Below are positions 49,778 to 58,491 of a DNA stretch of 64,000 nt, piece after piece (position 1 is the first letter of the stretch; every line of letters begins with the position of its first letter). Both the position numbers and the translations under genes were made by a program. This DNA is from Parietichytrium sp. I65-24A. Taxonomy: Eukaryota; Sar; Bigyra; Thraustochytrida; Thraustochytriidae. The DNA is taken from positions 248,001 through 312,000 of the forward strand of contig BLSF01000006.1 in assembly GCA_012862575.1 (NCBI GenBank), written 5' to 3'. Under the pieces are notes generated by a model. The model was given only the letters and a program-made list of their open reading frames with translations. It did not search any database and was not told the origin of the DNA.

Positions 49778-50872
49778 TCAAGGAGCATATTTAGAAAGAA
49801 ATGCTTCCACGTCTTCGACAGTGTTAACGCTCGTAAACTGTGTAGTTTCCATGATCGGTGATCCCTTCAAGATGGCCTTCGCGAGTGGCGTGAGTACACT
49901 GCCGCCAATTTCGACAAAGTGTACGCTGGACCCGTCCTCGCTGCAGAGCTTGGCCGCCGCGGAAATGCACTCCGTCCAACGCACGGGCGCGGCCAATTGC
50001 TGCACAGCCAGCCTGCTCAACGTCTTGGCATCAGTCTCCGGCTGCGCGGTAACATTCGATACAATCGGCACCTTAGCATCGCTCCATCGCACGCTCTGCA
50101 CTGCATCTTGCAGCGCGTTCTCTGCAGCCGCCATCACCGCGCAGTGAAACGGCGCGCTCACATCGAGCGCGACGGCCCTCCTCGCTCCAAACTCCTTCTT
50201 GGCAATCATCTCCGCGCGCTCCACCGTCTCCTTCCCTCCGCTAATCACCGTCTGCATCGGGCCATTCTCATTCGCCACCTGGCACACATTCCGCTCCGGC
50301 GGCACCTTCCCGCGCATCTCCTCCACCGCGCGCGCGCACGCTGCTTCCGCGTCGCGCACTTTCACCGGCATCAGCGCCGACATCTTGAACGTCCTTCTCC
50401 CATCTCCATCTCCATCTCCATCTCCACCATCTTCTATTGCGAACACAGAATTGCTCGCCGCCTGCATCGCCAGCCCGCGAGTGCGTAGCAGCCTTGCGCA
50501 CGCGCGTACATCTATGGTTTCCGCCGCGAGGGCGAGCGCGGCGAACTCTCCGACGGAGTGTCCGGCGGCCATTGTGAGGTGTCCGCATTGCGGGATGGCG
50601 CATCGGATGGCGTGCCAGATTGCCGCGGAGTGCGCGAGCACGGCAGGCTGCGTGTTGGCCGTGTCGCGCAGCGCGTGTGAGTCGCAAAGTGTACGCGCGC
50701 ACCAGTCCGCGGACGCGCCTGCGTCGGAGAGGCCCTGGTCCACGGCGGACAACGCGTCCCGCGCACGGCTGTGGGTGAAATGTCGAGCGATCTCGACGCC
50801 CATGCCCGCGCGCTGCGAGCCCTGCCCGGGGAACAGCGCCACCAAAGCGCGGCGGGGAGGTGCGCGCGGCAT
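49778..50872 (-). CDS. MCAT (fabD-like): Malonyl-CoA:ACP transacylase
   Basis: 364 residues. It moves malonyl from CoA to acyl-carrier protein for type II fatty-acid synthesis. The fold is marked by FPGQGSQRAGMG at the N-terminus, NTQPAVLA, the nucleophile elbow GHSVGEF (Ser106), APFHCAVM (catalytic His) and the C-terminal VHFVEIGGSVLTPLAK. A five-unit Gly-Asp repeat (about 149-158) lengthens a surface loop and comes from a hexanucleotide microsatellite. The N-terminal MPRAPPRRALV is short and basic, hinting at mitochondrial import, so a role in lipoate and mitochondrial fatty-acid synthesis is likely. A plastid version would need a longer transit peptide. The gene is clearly richer in G+C than the neighbouring transposon. 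It is divergent from NADK2. Confidence 0.93.
   Translation of the reverse strand: MPRAPPRRALVALFPGQGSQRAGMGVEIARHFTHSRARDALSAVDQGLSDAGASADWCARTLCDSHALRDTANTQPAVLAHSAAIWHAIRCAIPQCGHLTMAAGHSVGEFAALALAAETIDVRACARLLRTRGLAMQAASNSVFAIEDGGDGDGDGDGRRTFKMSALMPVKVRDAEAACARAVEEMRGKVPPERNVCQVANENGPMQTVISGGKETVERAEMIAKKEFGARRAVALDVSAPFHCAVMAAAENALQDAVQSVRWSDAKVPIVSNVTAQPETDAKTLSRLAVQQLAAPVRWTECISAAAKLCSEDGSSVHFVEIGGSVLTPLAKAILKGSPIMETTQFTSVNTVEDVEAFLSKYAP
50401..50427 (-). repeat. CATCTC hexanucleotide repeat in MCAT gene
   Basis: Four to five ATCTCC units that encode Gly-Asp pairs in MCAT. The repeat unit keeps the frame on any length change. Confidence 0.9.
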
Positions 50873-51855
50873 CAGAGACGTACGCCGTGCGTATGTATGC
50901 GTATGTATGCGTACGCGGGTGTACGATATGAGTCAAGCTTAAGTCCATGGGGAGAGAAGATGTGAGTGGGAAAAAAAATAAAAAGTATTGAAAGTCAAGA
51001 GAGGATGGGATTTTTTTGGATTTGGAAGATTTTTGCGTTGCAGAATGTTGCAGAGATTTGCAGACAAGTGGAAGTGTGGTTTGTGTTTGTTTGGCCAAGT
51101 GTATTCTTGTTTCTGGCAATGCAGATAATGAAGATGATGTTTTTATAATACGATGGGGATAGACTTGACTTGGATGCTCAGGAGTTGCGGGCCGGCCTGT
51201 GCGAACTCGATTGGACGAGTCGTAGGTCTGGCCACGGAGTCTTGATTGATAGTCTGTCTAGTAAAGTATTTTCTGCGGTTTTGGCCACATGTGTGTCGCG
51301 TTTCATCCCCCACTGTCAACTTCGAAATGCGCTGCACAAGACAAACGCTTCTTTCGCTATTGGTGTGCAGAATGTGAAGGAAACGCAAGTAAACAAATGC
51401 CCACGAAATGCTTCGCAGTCGTTTCTCAGAATCAACCAATCGCATCTCGGCAATCAATAATGACACCAAAAAGATATTTGCGAAGTCGGTCGACGGGAAG
51501 GAAACCCATCGAGCTTCTTCTATCTGCGCATAGCCACAAATAGGCATACCGGACAAGAGTTGGCATCGCGGAATCTTGCGACGCACAAACGGTGGCATTC
51601 CCTCAAGTCCGTTGCAGAAGAAGAGCAAGAAAAAGTACTAGAACGACTTGGAAGGTACAGAGCGAACTGCCCACGAAAAAGGAAAAACAAAAAACGAGAA
51701 GAGAGGCGAAGAGTGGAGAGCGCGAGGACACACGGGAGCGAAGGCGAGAACGATATCTATAACTTGTATCATCAAGCAAAGCGACACGAGGGAGAGACAG
51801 TAAAGAGGAGATCCCATCGAGGCCGAAAGAGCAAACAGACACACAGACACACACA
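50873..51855. other. Divergent promoter region MCAT/NADK2, 983 bp
   Basis: Short GTATGTATGC repeats near 50888-50922 precede MCAT. The 170 bases before NADK2 are purine-rich (GAGAGG, GAGGGAGAGACAG). The longest frames here are unsupported and overlap. Confidence 0.55.
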
Positions 51856-52950
51856 ATGCCCACGAGAGGGCTGCTCTCGCGGCTGGACAAACTTCGCTCG
51901 CTGCGCAGAGTCCTCGTGGTCTCGAAGCGGACTCGGTGGGAGTTTGCTTCCTCCAGATTCGGCGACCTGAGCGGGAGCTCGCTGGAGGCGCTGCTTAGAG
52001 TGAAGGGCTTTCCCGTGGAGCGCATCTCCAAGGCACACCAGGCGCACGTGGACTCGCTCGATGCCATCATAAGGGCCATCCAGCGCCGCGGAGCAGACGT
52101 GCGCCTGGTGAGAGCGCCGGCGCTGATCGCTTCGGACTTGGACAATGTTGATTGCGTGTTCACCGCGGGAGGAGACGGAACAGTGCTGGAGACCGCGGCG
52201 AGGATCAAGTCAAGCGACATCCCTGTAATCCCCATCAACACGGACCCCACCCTTTCGTTTGGGCATCTATGCTCTTTTAAACTGCGCTCGGGGCAGTCAT
52301 TCGATCAGGGCGTGCTGGACAAGCTTCGCAGAGGGCTGTACAAACCCATGTACCGCTCCAGGGTGCAAGTCAAGTTCATGTCGAAGCAAGAGGAGTCACC
52401 GTTTTTAGGGCTCAATGAAGTTTTCTACGCTGAGCGAGATGCAAGCCGGCCAACTGTGCACGAGACGCGCATTCCGTCGCTGTTTCCACAGGGCGTTGTG
52501 CAGCGAAGCAGTGGCGTTATACTTTGCACCGGGACAGGGAGCACGGGGTGGATGAGTAGCTCGAATGTAGTGCATCGGATAGACGTCGGGAGGGTGTACA
52601 ACGCGATGAAGCAACTAAAGGGGGATGCCGTGGCAAATTTGACACCGGAGGAGCTCGATGGGATCACTGAATTAATCAATAAAGAGGCTGTGTTCGATCC
52701 CACGAGCAAAGAATTGCAGTACTGCATGCGGGAGCTTGTCCTCAACGGCTGGTACGGCAAGCACGACACGCCGCTGTCACACCACCCAAAACATGGATTT
52801 ACGCAGTCCATGACACTCCGTTCGCTAGCTTGGGACGGCGTTCTCACTTTTGATGGCCTAGAATCACACGATGTTCCATACGGGGAAACGATGGAATTCT
52901 CTATTGCGCCAGAGTCCAAATCACTGTGCACCATTCAATTTGATACGTGA
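51856..52950 (+). CDS. NADK2-like: NAD kinase, mitochondrial NADK2 type
   Basis: 364 residues. It phosphorylates NAD (or NADH) at the 2'-hydroxyl to make NADP(H). The nucleotide motif AGGDGTVLE holds GGDGT (105-109). The next block NTDPTLSFGHLCSF is the signature that separates mitochondrial NADK2 from cytosolic NADK and bacterial PpnK. GLNEVFYAERD and GTGSTGW correspond to the conserved NE/D and GSTA-type segments. The first 25 residues (LLSRLDKLRSLRRVLVVSKR) are basic and amphipathic, fitting mitochondrial import. Start ATG 51856 follows a purine-rich leader. Mitochondrial NADPH would support fatty-acid synthesis that also uses MCAT next door, although the proximity may be chance. It is convergent with MTHFR. 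Confidence 0.9.
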   Translation: MPTRGLLSRLDKLRSLRRVLVVSKRTRWEFASSRFGDLSGSSLEALLRVKGFPVERISKAHQAHVDSLDAIIRAIQRRGADVRLVRAPALIASDLDNVDCVFTAGGDGTVLETAARIKSSDIPVIPINTDPTLSFGHLCSFKLRSGQSFDQGVLDKLRRGLYKPMYRSRVQVKFMSKQEESPFLGLNEVFYAERDASRPTVHETRIPSLFPQGVVQRSSGVILCTGTGSTGWMSSSNVVHRIDVGRVYNAMKQLKGDAVANLTPEELDGITELINKEAVFDPTSKELQYCMRELVLNGWYGKHDTPLSHHPKHGFTQSMTLRSLAWDGVLTFDGLESHDVPYGETMEFSIAPESKSLCTIQFDT

Positions 52951-53315
52951 ATAGGCCCGATCGAATAGAGAGACCGTGGATTCTATTTTTGTCTTGATGG
53001 AAGTAGTGCGCATCTGTAAAGCTATAGATTTCCCCCTTCCTTGTGTAATTTGATTGGATTGTATTGGACGGGATGAAATTTGTCTTGGGTTGGCATAAAA
53101 CAGTATAATTAACTTCCCTTCAAAAATTTCTGAATTCTGGTCTTTCAATAGCAAACATAAACTAACCAAGGCGGAAGTGCACATTGCATTCGTCAAGCGC
53201 TTCAAAAGCACAGCTAAAATACTGCACCTTGTTTGCAGAATCTTGACGCGACGCCATTACAACGCAAGTTAAAATGAAAAAGAAGAGAAGAGTAGCACCG
53301 CCACATCTCCGAATC
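52951..53315. other. Convergent spacer NADK2/MTHFR, 365 bp
   Basis: It holds both 3' ends. No gene is supported, and only a weak GATTGGATTGTATTGG repeat is seen near 53050. Confidence 0.6.
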
Positions 53316-55391
53316 TCACTTCTCCTTCTCCAACTGGGACCGCAGCTTGAGCAGCTGACGGTAAAGATACGCATTTTCCCGCTCCAAAACATCGACTCGA
53401 TCGCGAAGCTGCGCTGGCGTCATGTCATCCGAAATGATCTTTTTGAACACATCAAATATGTCGCTTGACTCAGACACGTAGTCGTTGTCAACAATATTCA
53501 CTAGGTACCAGGTGTCGTGAATCTCGCGGAGAGTGCGCGACGCCTTCTCGCTTTCAGGCGAAGGCAGCGCGCCACTCTCATCTTGTGTGTAGATGGCTGC
53601 CCAAGAGGAAAGCCAAAGCTCAAACGCCTCGTCTTTCCAGACCCGAAAGCTGTCGGTGTCCACAACCGTTGGTTGTATAATCTCGCGACCAGGAAACACA
53701 GCCCAAGTCACAGCATTCACCCTCCCGGCGCGGGACTCTTTCTCCTCCATGAGTTCTTCCACCACAGAGTCTTTTCGAAGCTTGATGCTCTCGCTGCGAG
53801 TCGCTCTCCCTCGCGCATAGTTCTCCGATTGGTCACCGAGAATGTCAATATGCTCTTCACCCGCAAAATTGATCGCATGAAACGAAATTCGGCCCTGGAA
53901 CCCCTTTTCTCGCATAGCACTCTTGAGCCTAAACCACTTGTCCGGCGAGCAAAAGAACTCCACGTAAGCTTTTTGAAAGCATACCCCGCCAGCTCCACCC
54001 CAGCCGAATCGCTTGTCAGATGATGGAACTCCGTTCACTTTGGGCTGACTGTTGATCGTGAGAAACCCGTGCTGGTTGATCCAGCAGAGACTCTCCGCAA
54101 TAGAATCGGTCTCTAGTGCCAATCCTTCGTCACACCACGGCAAATGGTTGATTTCGCCCTGCATGTAGCGAACGAAAACGTTCGCGACATCATCTGCGGT
54201 CTGAGGCTTTCCCCACATCTCCACAAGGTCCACATTCGAGCGTTTCTTCTCGGCCAAATAGTAATCACTAAGTTCAAAGGTGGTTGCACTTCGTGCGTCG
54301 CCCCAACGCCCATTTGGAAACTCTTCCCAGGTCGAAGTGCGTGACAGGTACGACGAATGTCTGTGAGCCCAGAAAATTGGGCGGACTTCCTCGCGGTCGC
54401 GAATGATACCACGAAAAGGCAACTCGCGGGTGCGCATGTGCGAGTCGTCTCGAAGTCCAAGCCGGGAGAGAATGGACGCCACGCTGCTCGCAAGATTAAG
54501 GGTGAAAAAGTGGATAGCTTGCGATTCACATCGCAGCAGAGCTTCGCATTGTTGCACGGCGACCTCCACGCCGTACTCCCGAACGTCTTCGTCATTGTCT
54601 TTTATTTTTCCGAGTTTAGCGCTTACATCGGGGGGGACGTGCGGCCGAGCCCACGACCGAAACTTTTGAAATGACGAGTAGTTCTGGATTGGCGCATAGC
54701 CAGGAATAATTGGCACTCGGATGCCTGCTTCTCTGCAGCGCCGTTGAAACCCCAGGAATACCTCTGGGTCGTAAACGAATTGGGTGATGACAAAATCTGC
54801 CCCTGCATCCACCTTGTCTTTGAGCCGTTGCAGGTCCAGTTCCCGAGCCTGGTCACTCGGGGGAAGATACTCCGAATTCCACGAGCTGGTGTGCACTTCA
54901 GGGTACCCCGCCACTCCGATACAAAAATGGCTGCCGTGCTCCGCTCTGATAAGGTGAACAAGCTCCACGGCATTCTTGAATCCGTCGTTACAGGCTTTCC
55001 AAGCGCGACCACTGCCCTCGGTTTGCTGGCCCGCGGCGAAGTGGGAGGAATCGCCGCGCAGTGCTAAAATGTTTTCTATTCCAGCAGCACGTGCATTCTT
55101 CAAGACGCGTATCAGATCCTCCCGGGGCAAGTGGCACGTCAGGTGTAGCAAGACGTCAATCCCGAGCTGCTTTTGAATTTTTCCGCCGATCTGCAGCCAC
55201 AAGCTCTCGTCCTTGAAACCCGAGCGCCATGTAATCGACACAAACGTTGGCTTGAGTCTCTCATTCATTTCTGCCACCCTGTGGAACAAGTTATCTTCCC
55301 CATCCCTAGTTTTCGTCGGGAAAAACTCGAACGAGATGCACGTCTGACCCTCATTCCTGCACCGTTCCAGCAGCGTCGCTATTTTGGTCAT
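53316..55391 (-). CDS. MTHFR: Methylenetetrahydrofolate reductase
   Basis: 691 residues, the full eukaryotic length. It reduces 5,10-methylenetetrahydrofolate to 5-methyl-THF with an FAD cofactor, feeding methionine synthesis. The N-terminal TIM barrel (about 1-300) starts with SFEFFPTKT (catalytic Glu) and continues with FVSITWRSG, HLTCHLPRE, LALRGDSSH and DFVITQFVYD. The C-terminal half (about 335-640) is the eukaryotic regulatory domain that binds S-adenosylmethionine in animals and fungi (FWAHRHSSYLSRTSTWEEFPNGRWGD region; NFAGEEHIDI; WAVFPGREIIQPTVVD). The last 30 residues form a short coiled coil (RVDVLERENAYLYRQL), which suggests dimer contact and is not a standard end. Whether it uses NADH or NADPH cannot be read from the sequence. 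Start ATG 55389-55391. Confidence 0.95.
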   Translation of the reverse strand: MTKIATLLERCRNEGQTCISFEFFPTKTRDGEDNLFHRVAEMNERLKPTFVSITWRSGFKDESLWLQIGGKIQKQLGIDVLLHLTCHLPREDLIRVLKNARAAGIENILALRGDSSHFAAGQQTEGSGRAWKACNDGFKNAVELVHLIRAEHGSHFCIGVAGYPEVHTSSWNSEYLPPSDQARELDLQRLKDKVDAGADFVITQFVYDPEVFLGFQRRCREAGIRVPIIPGYAPIQNYSSFQKFRSWARPHVPPDVSAKLGKIKDNDEDVREYGVEVAVQQCEALLRCESQAIHFFTLNLASSVASILSRLGLRDDSHMRTRELPFRGIIRDREEVRPIFWAHRHSSYLSRTSTWEEFPNGRWGDARSATTFELSDYYLAEKKRSNVDLVEMWGKPQTADDVANVFVRYMQGEINHLPWCDEGLALETDSIAESLCWINQHGFLTINSQPKVNGVPSSDKRFGWGGAGGVCFQKAYVEFFCSPDKWFRLKSAMREKGFQGRISFHAINFAGEEHIDILGDQSENYARGRATRSESIKLRKDSVVEELMEEKESRAGRVNAVTWAVFPGREIIQPTVVDTDSFRVWKDEAFELWLSSWAAIYTQDESGALPSPESEKASRTLREIHDTWYLVNIVDNDYVSESSDIFDVFKKIISDDMTPAQLRDRVDVLERENAYLYRQLLKLRSQLEKEK

Positions 55392-56137
55392 TCTCTTCCT
55401 CGCCCTCCGACACCAACTCTGGCTGGCAACGCACCCCTAACCAATTCCGTACTCCTTTCCCAGAGGCGGCGGAGGCGGCCGACGCTGGCTCTGGCCTTCT
55501 TTGACGCGACACTTGGCGCTCCTTCAACGACGTGTACGTGTACGTGTATGTCTGCACAGTCCGCACAATATGGAAGATCTGTCAGCGCAAGACTCAGCTT
55601 ACAATCGAAAGTGGCTCTGACATCCGAGTTAAAGTTTTAGTAGTAAAAGTAGTAAAGTAGTAAAGTAGTAAAGTAGCAAAGCGTGGAAGGAGGGAGGGAG
55701 ACTCGAGGGACTTGTAGACTGAAGAGAGATTTATGAGTGAATATCGTGAATGCGAATCGACTGCGAAGATGTGGAGATGGTTGGAGGTCTCGGTCATCAT
55801 TTGCGATTGGAGCCGCGTGGGATTTGAGAGCGCGGTGTTGTTTGGCGGTCGGTAGCAGATGTGATTGTGATGGTCGCTGCTTGAAGTTGGGTTCATGTTG
55901 TACTCTTGAGATGATTGAGCTTTCTTTCGGGTTCTAAACGTCAATGTTGTGAGCATTTTGCCACAGAGGACCGGAAACTAGCTTGGATGAGCTTAGCAGC
56001 TGTGTGACCTGCTATGCTCTGTCCAGTGCAGCTGCAGAAAAAGGCAGGTCGAACAGAATGATAAGAACAAGAGTGATTTGTGGTCAGTCCTATAAAATAC
56101 AGGAAAATAGAAAAAGAAAAGTGAATGCAACTGCAAT
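55392..56137. other. Intergenic, 746 bp
   Basis: The MTHFR promoter and the end of the SOD-like gene. It contains TAGTAAAG tandem units at about 55637-55676 and an ACGTGT repeat near 55531-55549. No gene is supported. Confidence 0.55.
55637..55676. repeat. AAAGTAGT tandem repeat
   Basis: Five imperfect copies of an 8-9-base unit (GTAGTAAAG) lie 245-285 bp upstream of the MTHFR start. Confidence 0.8.
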
Positions 56138-57295
56138 CTACTGCATCTGCATAAAGAAGGTGCATGCCAACAAGGAGAACGCAGAGAATATGTTGCTGTT
56201 GGCAGAGGAGGGCGATTCCGCTTGAACGTCTGTGGACAGCGTGAGTTGTGAGGTGTCTGAACCTAGTCCGCATACAGCGCGGCCAATGATATCAGATGCC
56301 TCGTCTTCTGACTTGCGAATCACCAATGCACGGCCAATCACGGCTCCCAAGTCTGTGCTTGCGAGCCCTTCCTTGGTAAAGCTGTTCTCGAACTTTCCGT
56401 TTGCATCGGCTTCAAGCGTGGTGAGAGAAAGTCCGACTGCAGAGCTAACATCGAACTTTGCTCCAAGAGACTCTGGTTCATTCAAAACATCTCCGTACTC
56501 TGTAAAATGGATGGCATGCTTGGCGCTTGCGTCCAAGCCTTCTAGAAGAAGCTTGAGTTTGACGGTTTTGCCTTCTGCCGTGGTGGTCTGCTCGAGCAGA
56601 GCCCGGCCGGAGACCGTGTGAGTATCCTTGGCATGGAACCTACAGTACGATTTGGTCACCATAGGAAGCGAGACCACCGCGGTTTCAGACGTTCCTGCAC
56701 TACGACCAATGACTCCAAATGCGTACACAGAGCCGGCGGATCCGTATCCGTTTGGAAGACCGTCGTCCTCCATCTCGTGAATCAGGACCGCTCTGCCAAT
56801 GATGGACTTGCTCGGGTGCGACAATGACATCTTCTCTTGCCCATAAGTATTCACGGTTTCAATTTTGCAATCAGCATCGGCCTCGAGGTTACCCATGTCT
56901 CCGGATTGGCGCACGTAAGACGGCGGCATACCGTGTGTGCTGTCGTTTGTGCAGTTCGAAGTCGCGGCCTCATCGTCGTCGGTGATAGGATCGTTGCAAA
57001 AGGAGATGAAGTGAAAGCCAAGAGACTCGAGGCTATCGATGTCGTATTCATCTCCAAACTGGTGCACGTGAAACCCGTGTTTTCCAGCAGTGATTCCGGT
57101 TGCGCTCACAGTTACGGTCATGTCACCCTCCTCTGTTGCCTGCTCAAAGGTGACAGACCCGGAGACTCCAGGACAGGAGCCAGCATCAGCAGCAGGAGAT
57201 ATCATCAAAGGTGCAGTGGCTTTGAACTGAGCATTTGCACCAGCCATGAGGCCCGCGCCGACCGCGGCCAGAAACACATCAGTACCAACCCTCAT
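56138..57295 (-). CDS. Extracellular double-domain Cu/Zn superoxide dismutase-like protein
   Basis: 385 residues from ATG 57293-57295. A signal peptide (VFLAAVGAGLMAGANAQ) marks this start, and the longer upstream frame has no ATG support. Domain 1 keeps most Cu/Zn SOD ligands: GFHVHQFGD (His46/His48), GFHFIS (His63), STHGMP (His71), SGDMGN (Asp83) and VLIHEM (His120), numbered as human SOD1. The fourth zinc ligand (His80) is Gln. Domain 2 keeps the fold marks (HAIHFTEYGD, IIGRAVCGLG) but lost His48 (Thr), the zinc loop and His120 (Arg), so it should not bind copper normally. The C-terminus is hydrophobic after a small-residue stretch, like a GPI-attachment signal. It probably removes superoxide, or just binds metal, at the cell surface. 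Confidence 0.85.
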   Translation of the reverse strand: MRVGTDVFLAAVGAGLMAGANAQFKATAPLMISPAADAGSCPGVSGSVTFEQATEEGDMTVTVSATGITAGKHGFHVHQFGDEYDIDSLESLGFHFISFCNDPITDDDEAATSNCTNDSTHGMPPSYVRQSGDMGNLEADADCKIETVNTYGQEKMSLSHPSKSIIGRAVLIHEMEDDGLPNGYGSAGSVYAFGVIGRSAGTSETAVVSLPMVTKSYCRFHAKDTHTVSGRALLEQTTTAEGKTVKLKLLLEGLDASAKHAIHFTEYGDVLNEPESLGAKFDVSSAVGLSLTTLEADANGKFENSFTKEGLASTDLGAVIGRALVIRKSEDEASDIIGRAVCGLGSDTSQLTLSTDVQAESPSSANSNIFSAFSLLACTFFMQMQ

Positions 57296-58491
57296 TTTCA
57301 GACTTTTGCAACAACGCCGCTTCAACGTGTTCCTCCGGACACGAAGCTCTCTCCTCGCCAATGGCTGCGAACGCGATCTGGCGCAGGTCCACGGTCGATC
57401 TCGCTGCGCGGCTTTCCCCACGTAGCACAATATCGCGACTGCCCAATTGGACCGCTCTGAATGGACGTTGGATAGTTTAGTGATCTGATCCAACTCTGGT
57501 GACTACAAGAGTTGGCAGAATGAAGGATTGGCAGAATCAATCCACTACGGGGGAGGCGAATGAGAGGGGGCTCTCGGGTGATTTCCGGGGCGAGCGAGTG
57601 TGCTGCTCACACAGTAGCTACAACGTAGCAAGACGTGCACAATGCACAGCAGAAGTTCTGTGGCACATGCCAACTTTTGGAAACTCGATACTTGTGTTCA
57701 CTCACTCCCTCTCCTTACTCTGCTTGCACATTTGCACATTTCCTCTCCGCCTGCTTACGGTCAATGTGTAAGAGGATGTAATTGGCGCTTGCATAGTACC
57801 ACTCATTGCACAAGAGAGTAAACTATGATACCAATGGGTACACCTCTTGCGACCTGCAAGCCTCCAACACAGCTTGGAGATAACTTACTGATAGTTTAGA
57901 GTTTAGAATCAGGATTTCTTGAAGATGACCTGAATCGTTCTCTACCGAGAAAGTGTGCTCTGGAAAGAGTATGGATCGCAGTCAGTCAATCAAACCAAGT
58001 TGCCAAACTATTTGCTCTCTCCTATTTGTAAGTTATTGCGTGACTCGGAGCGGCTATAGTATTCACTAATAGTACTATAAGCCGAGTGTGCACGGGTAGA
58101 GATGAAGAAGTGTGTAAAAGTTTTCGGAGCTGGTGGATCTTCACTACCAAGACTACCAAGGGAGATTAAAGTAGCCGTAGGAGTTGGGGCAATTGGCGCA
58201 ATGGACACGCGCACAAGTTGTTCGATGGATAAAAAAGCAAAGATTTAAAGGGAAGGCTTCCGTGAATGCCGAATGCCATGACAAATCGTGCGGCTCCGCA
58301 AGAGAAGCAAGAGATATAAGTATTGGTTTGGTGGAAAAATCATCCCATGGCTGAAGATGCTGCAGGCGGGGAAGCAAGAGCGTTGGGCAGTTCAACCAAA
58401 CGCGTTGCAATTTGGAACCAACATAACGAAACAAAAACAAGGCAAACATGAACAAACAACAATTCGTCTCCCTATCCTGTCTTTTTTCTCT
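57296..58491. other. Intergenic, 1.2 kb
   Basis: It lies upstream of the SOD-like gene and downstream of the GPR107-type gene. The segment 57780-58090 is TAG/CTA-rich with no open frame and contains a long imperfect hairpin. No gene is supported. Confidence 0.5.
58043..58087. repeat. Imperfect palindrome (hairpin)
   Basis: The left arm ACTCGG...CTATAGTA pairs with the right arm TACTATAAGCCGAGT across an 11-base loop. One 5-base bulge and a single-base bulge interrupt the stem. It could be an RNA hairpin, a protein site or the remains of a mobile-element end. Confidence 0.6.

Noticed and set aside
51603-52250. A 215-codon minus-strand frame opposite the NADK2 start
   Set aside because: It is antisense to the conserved GGDGT region and lacks any motif.
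57296-57493. N-terminal extension of the SOD-like protein
   Set aside because: It would hide the clear signal peptide that begins at the ATG at 57295.
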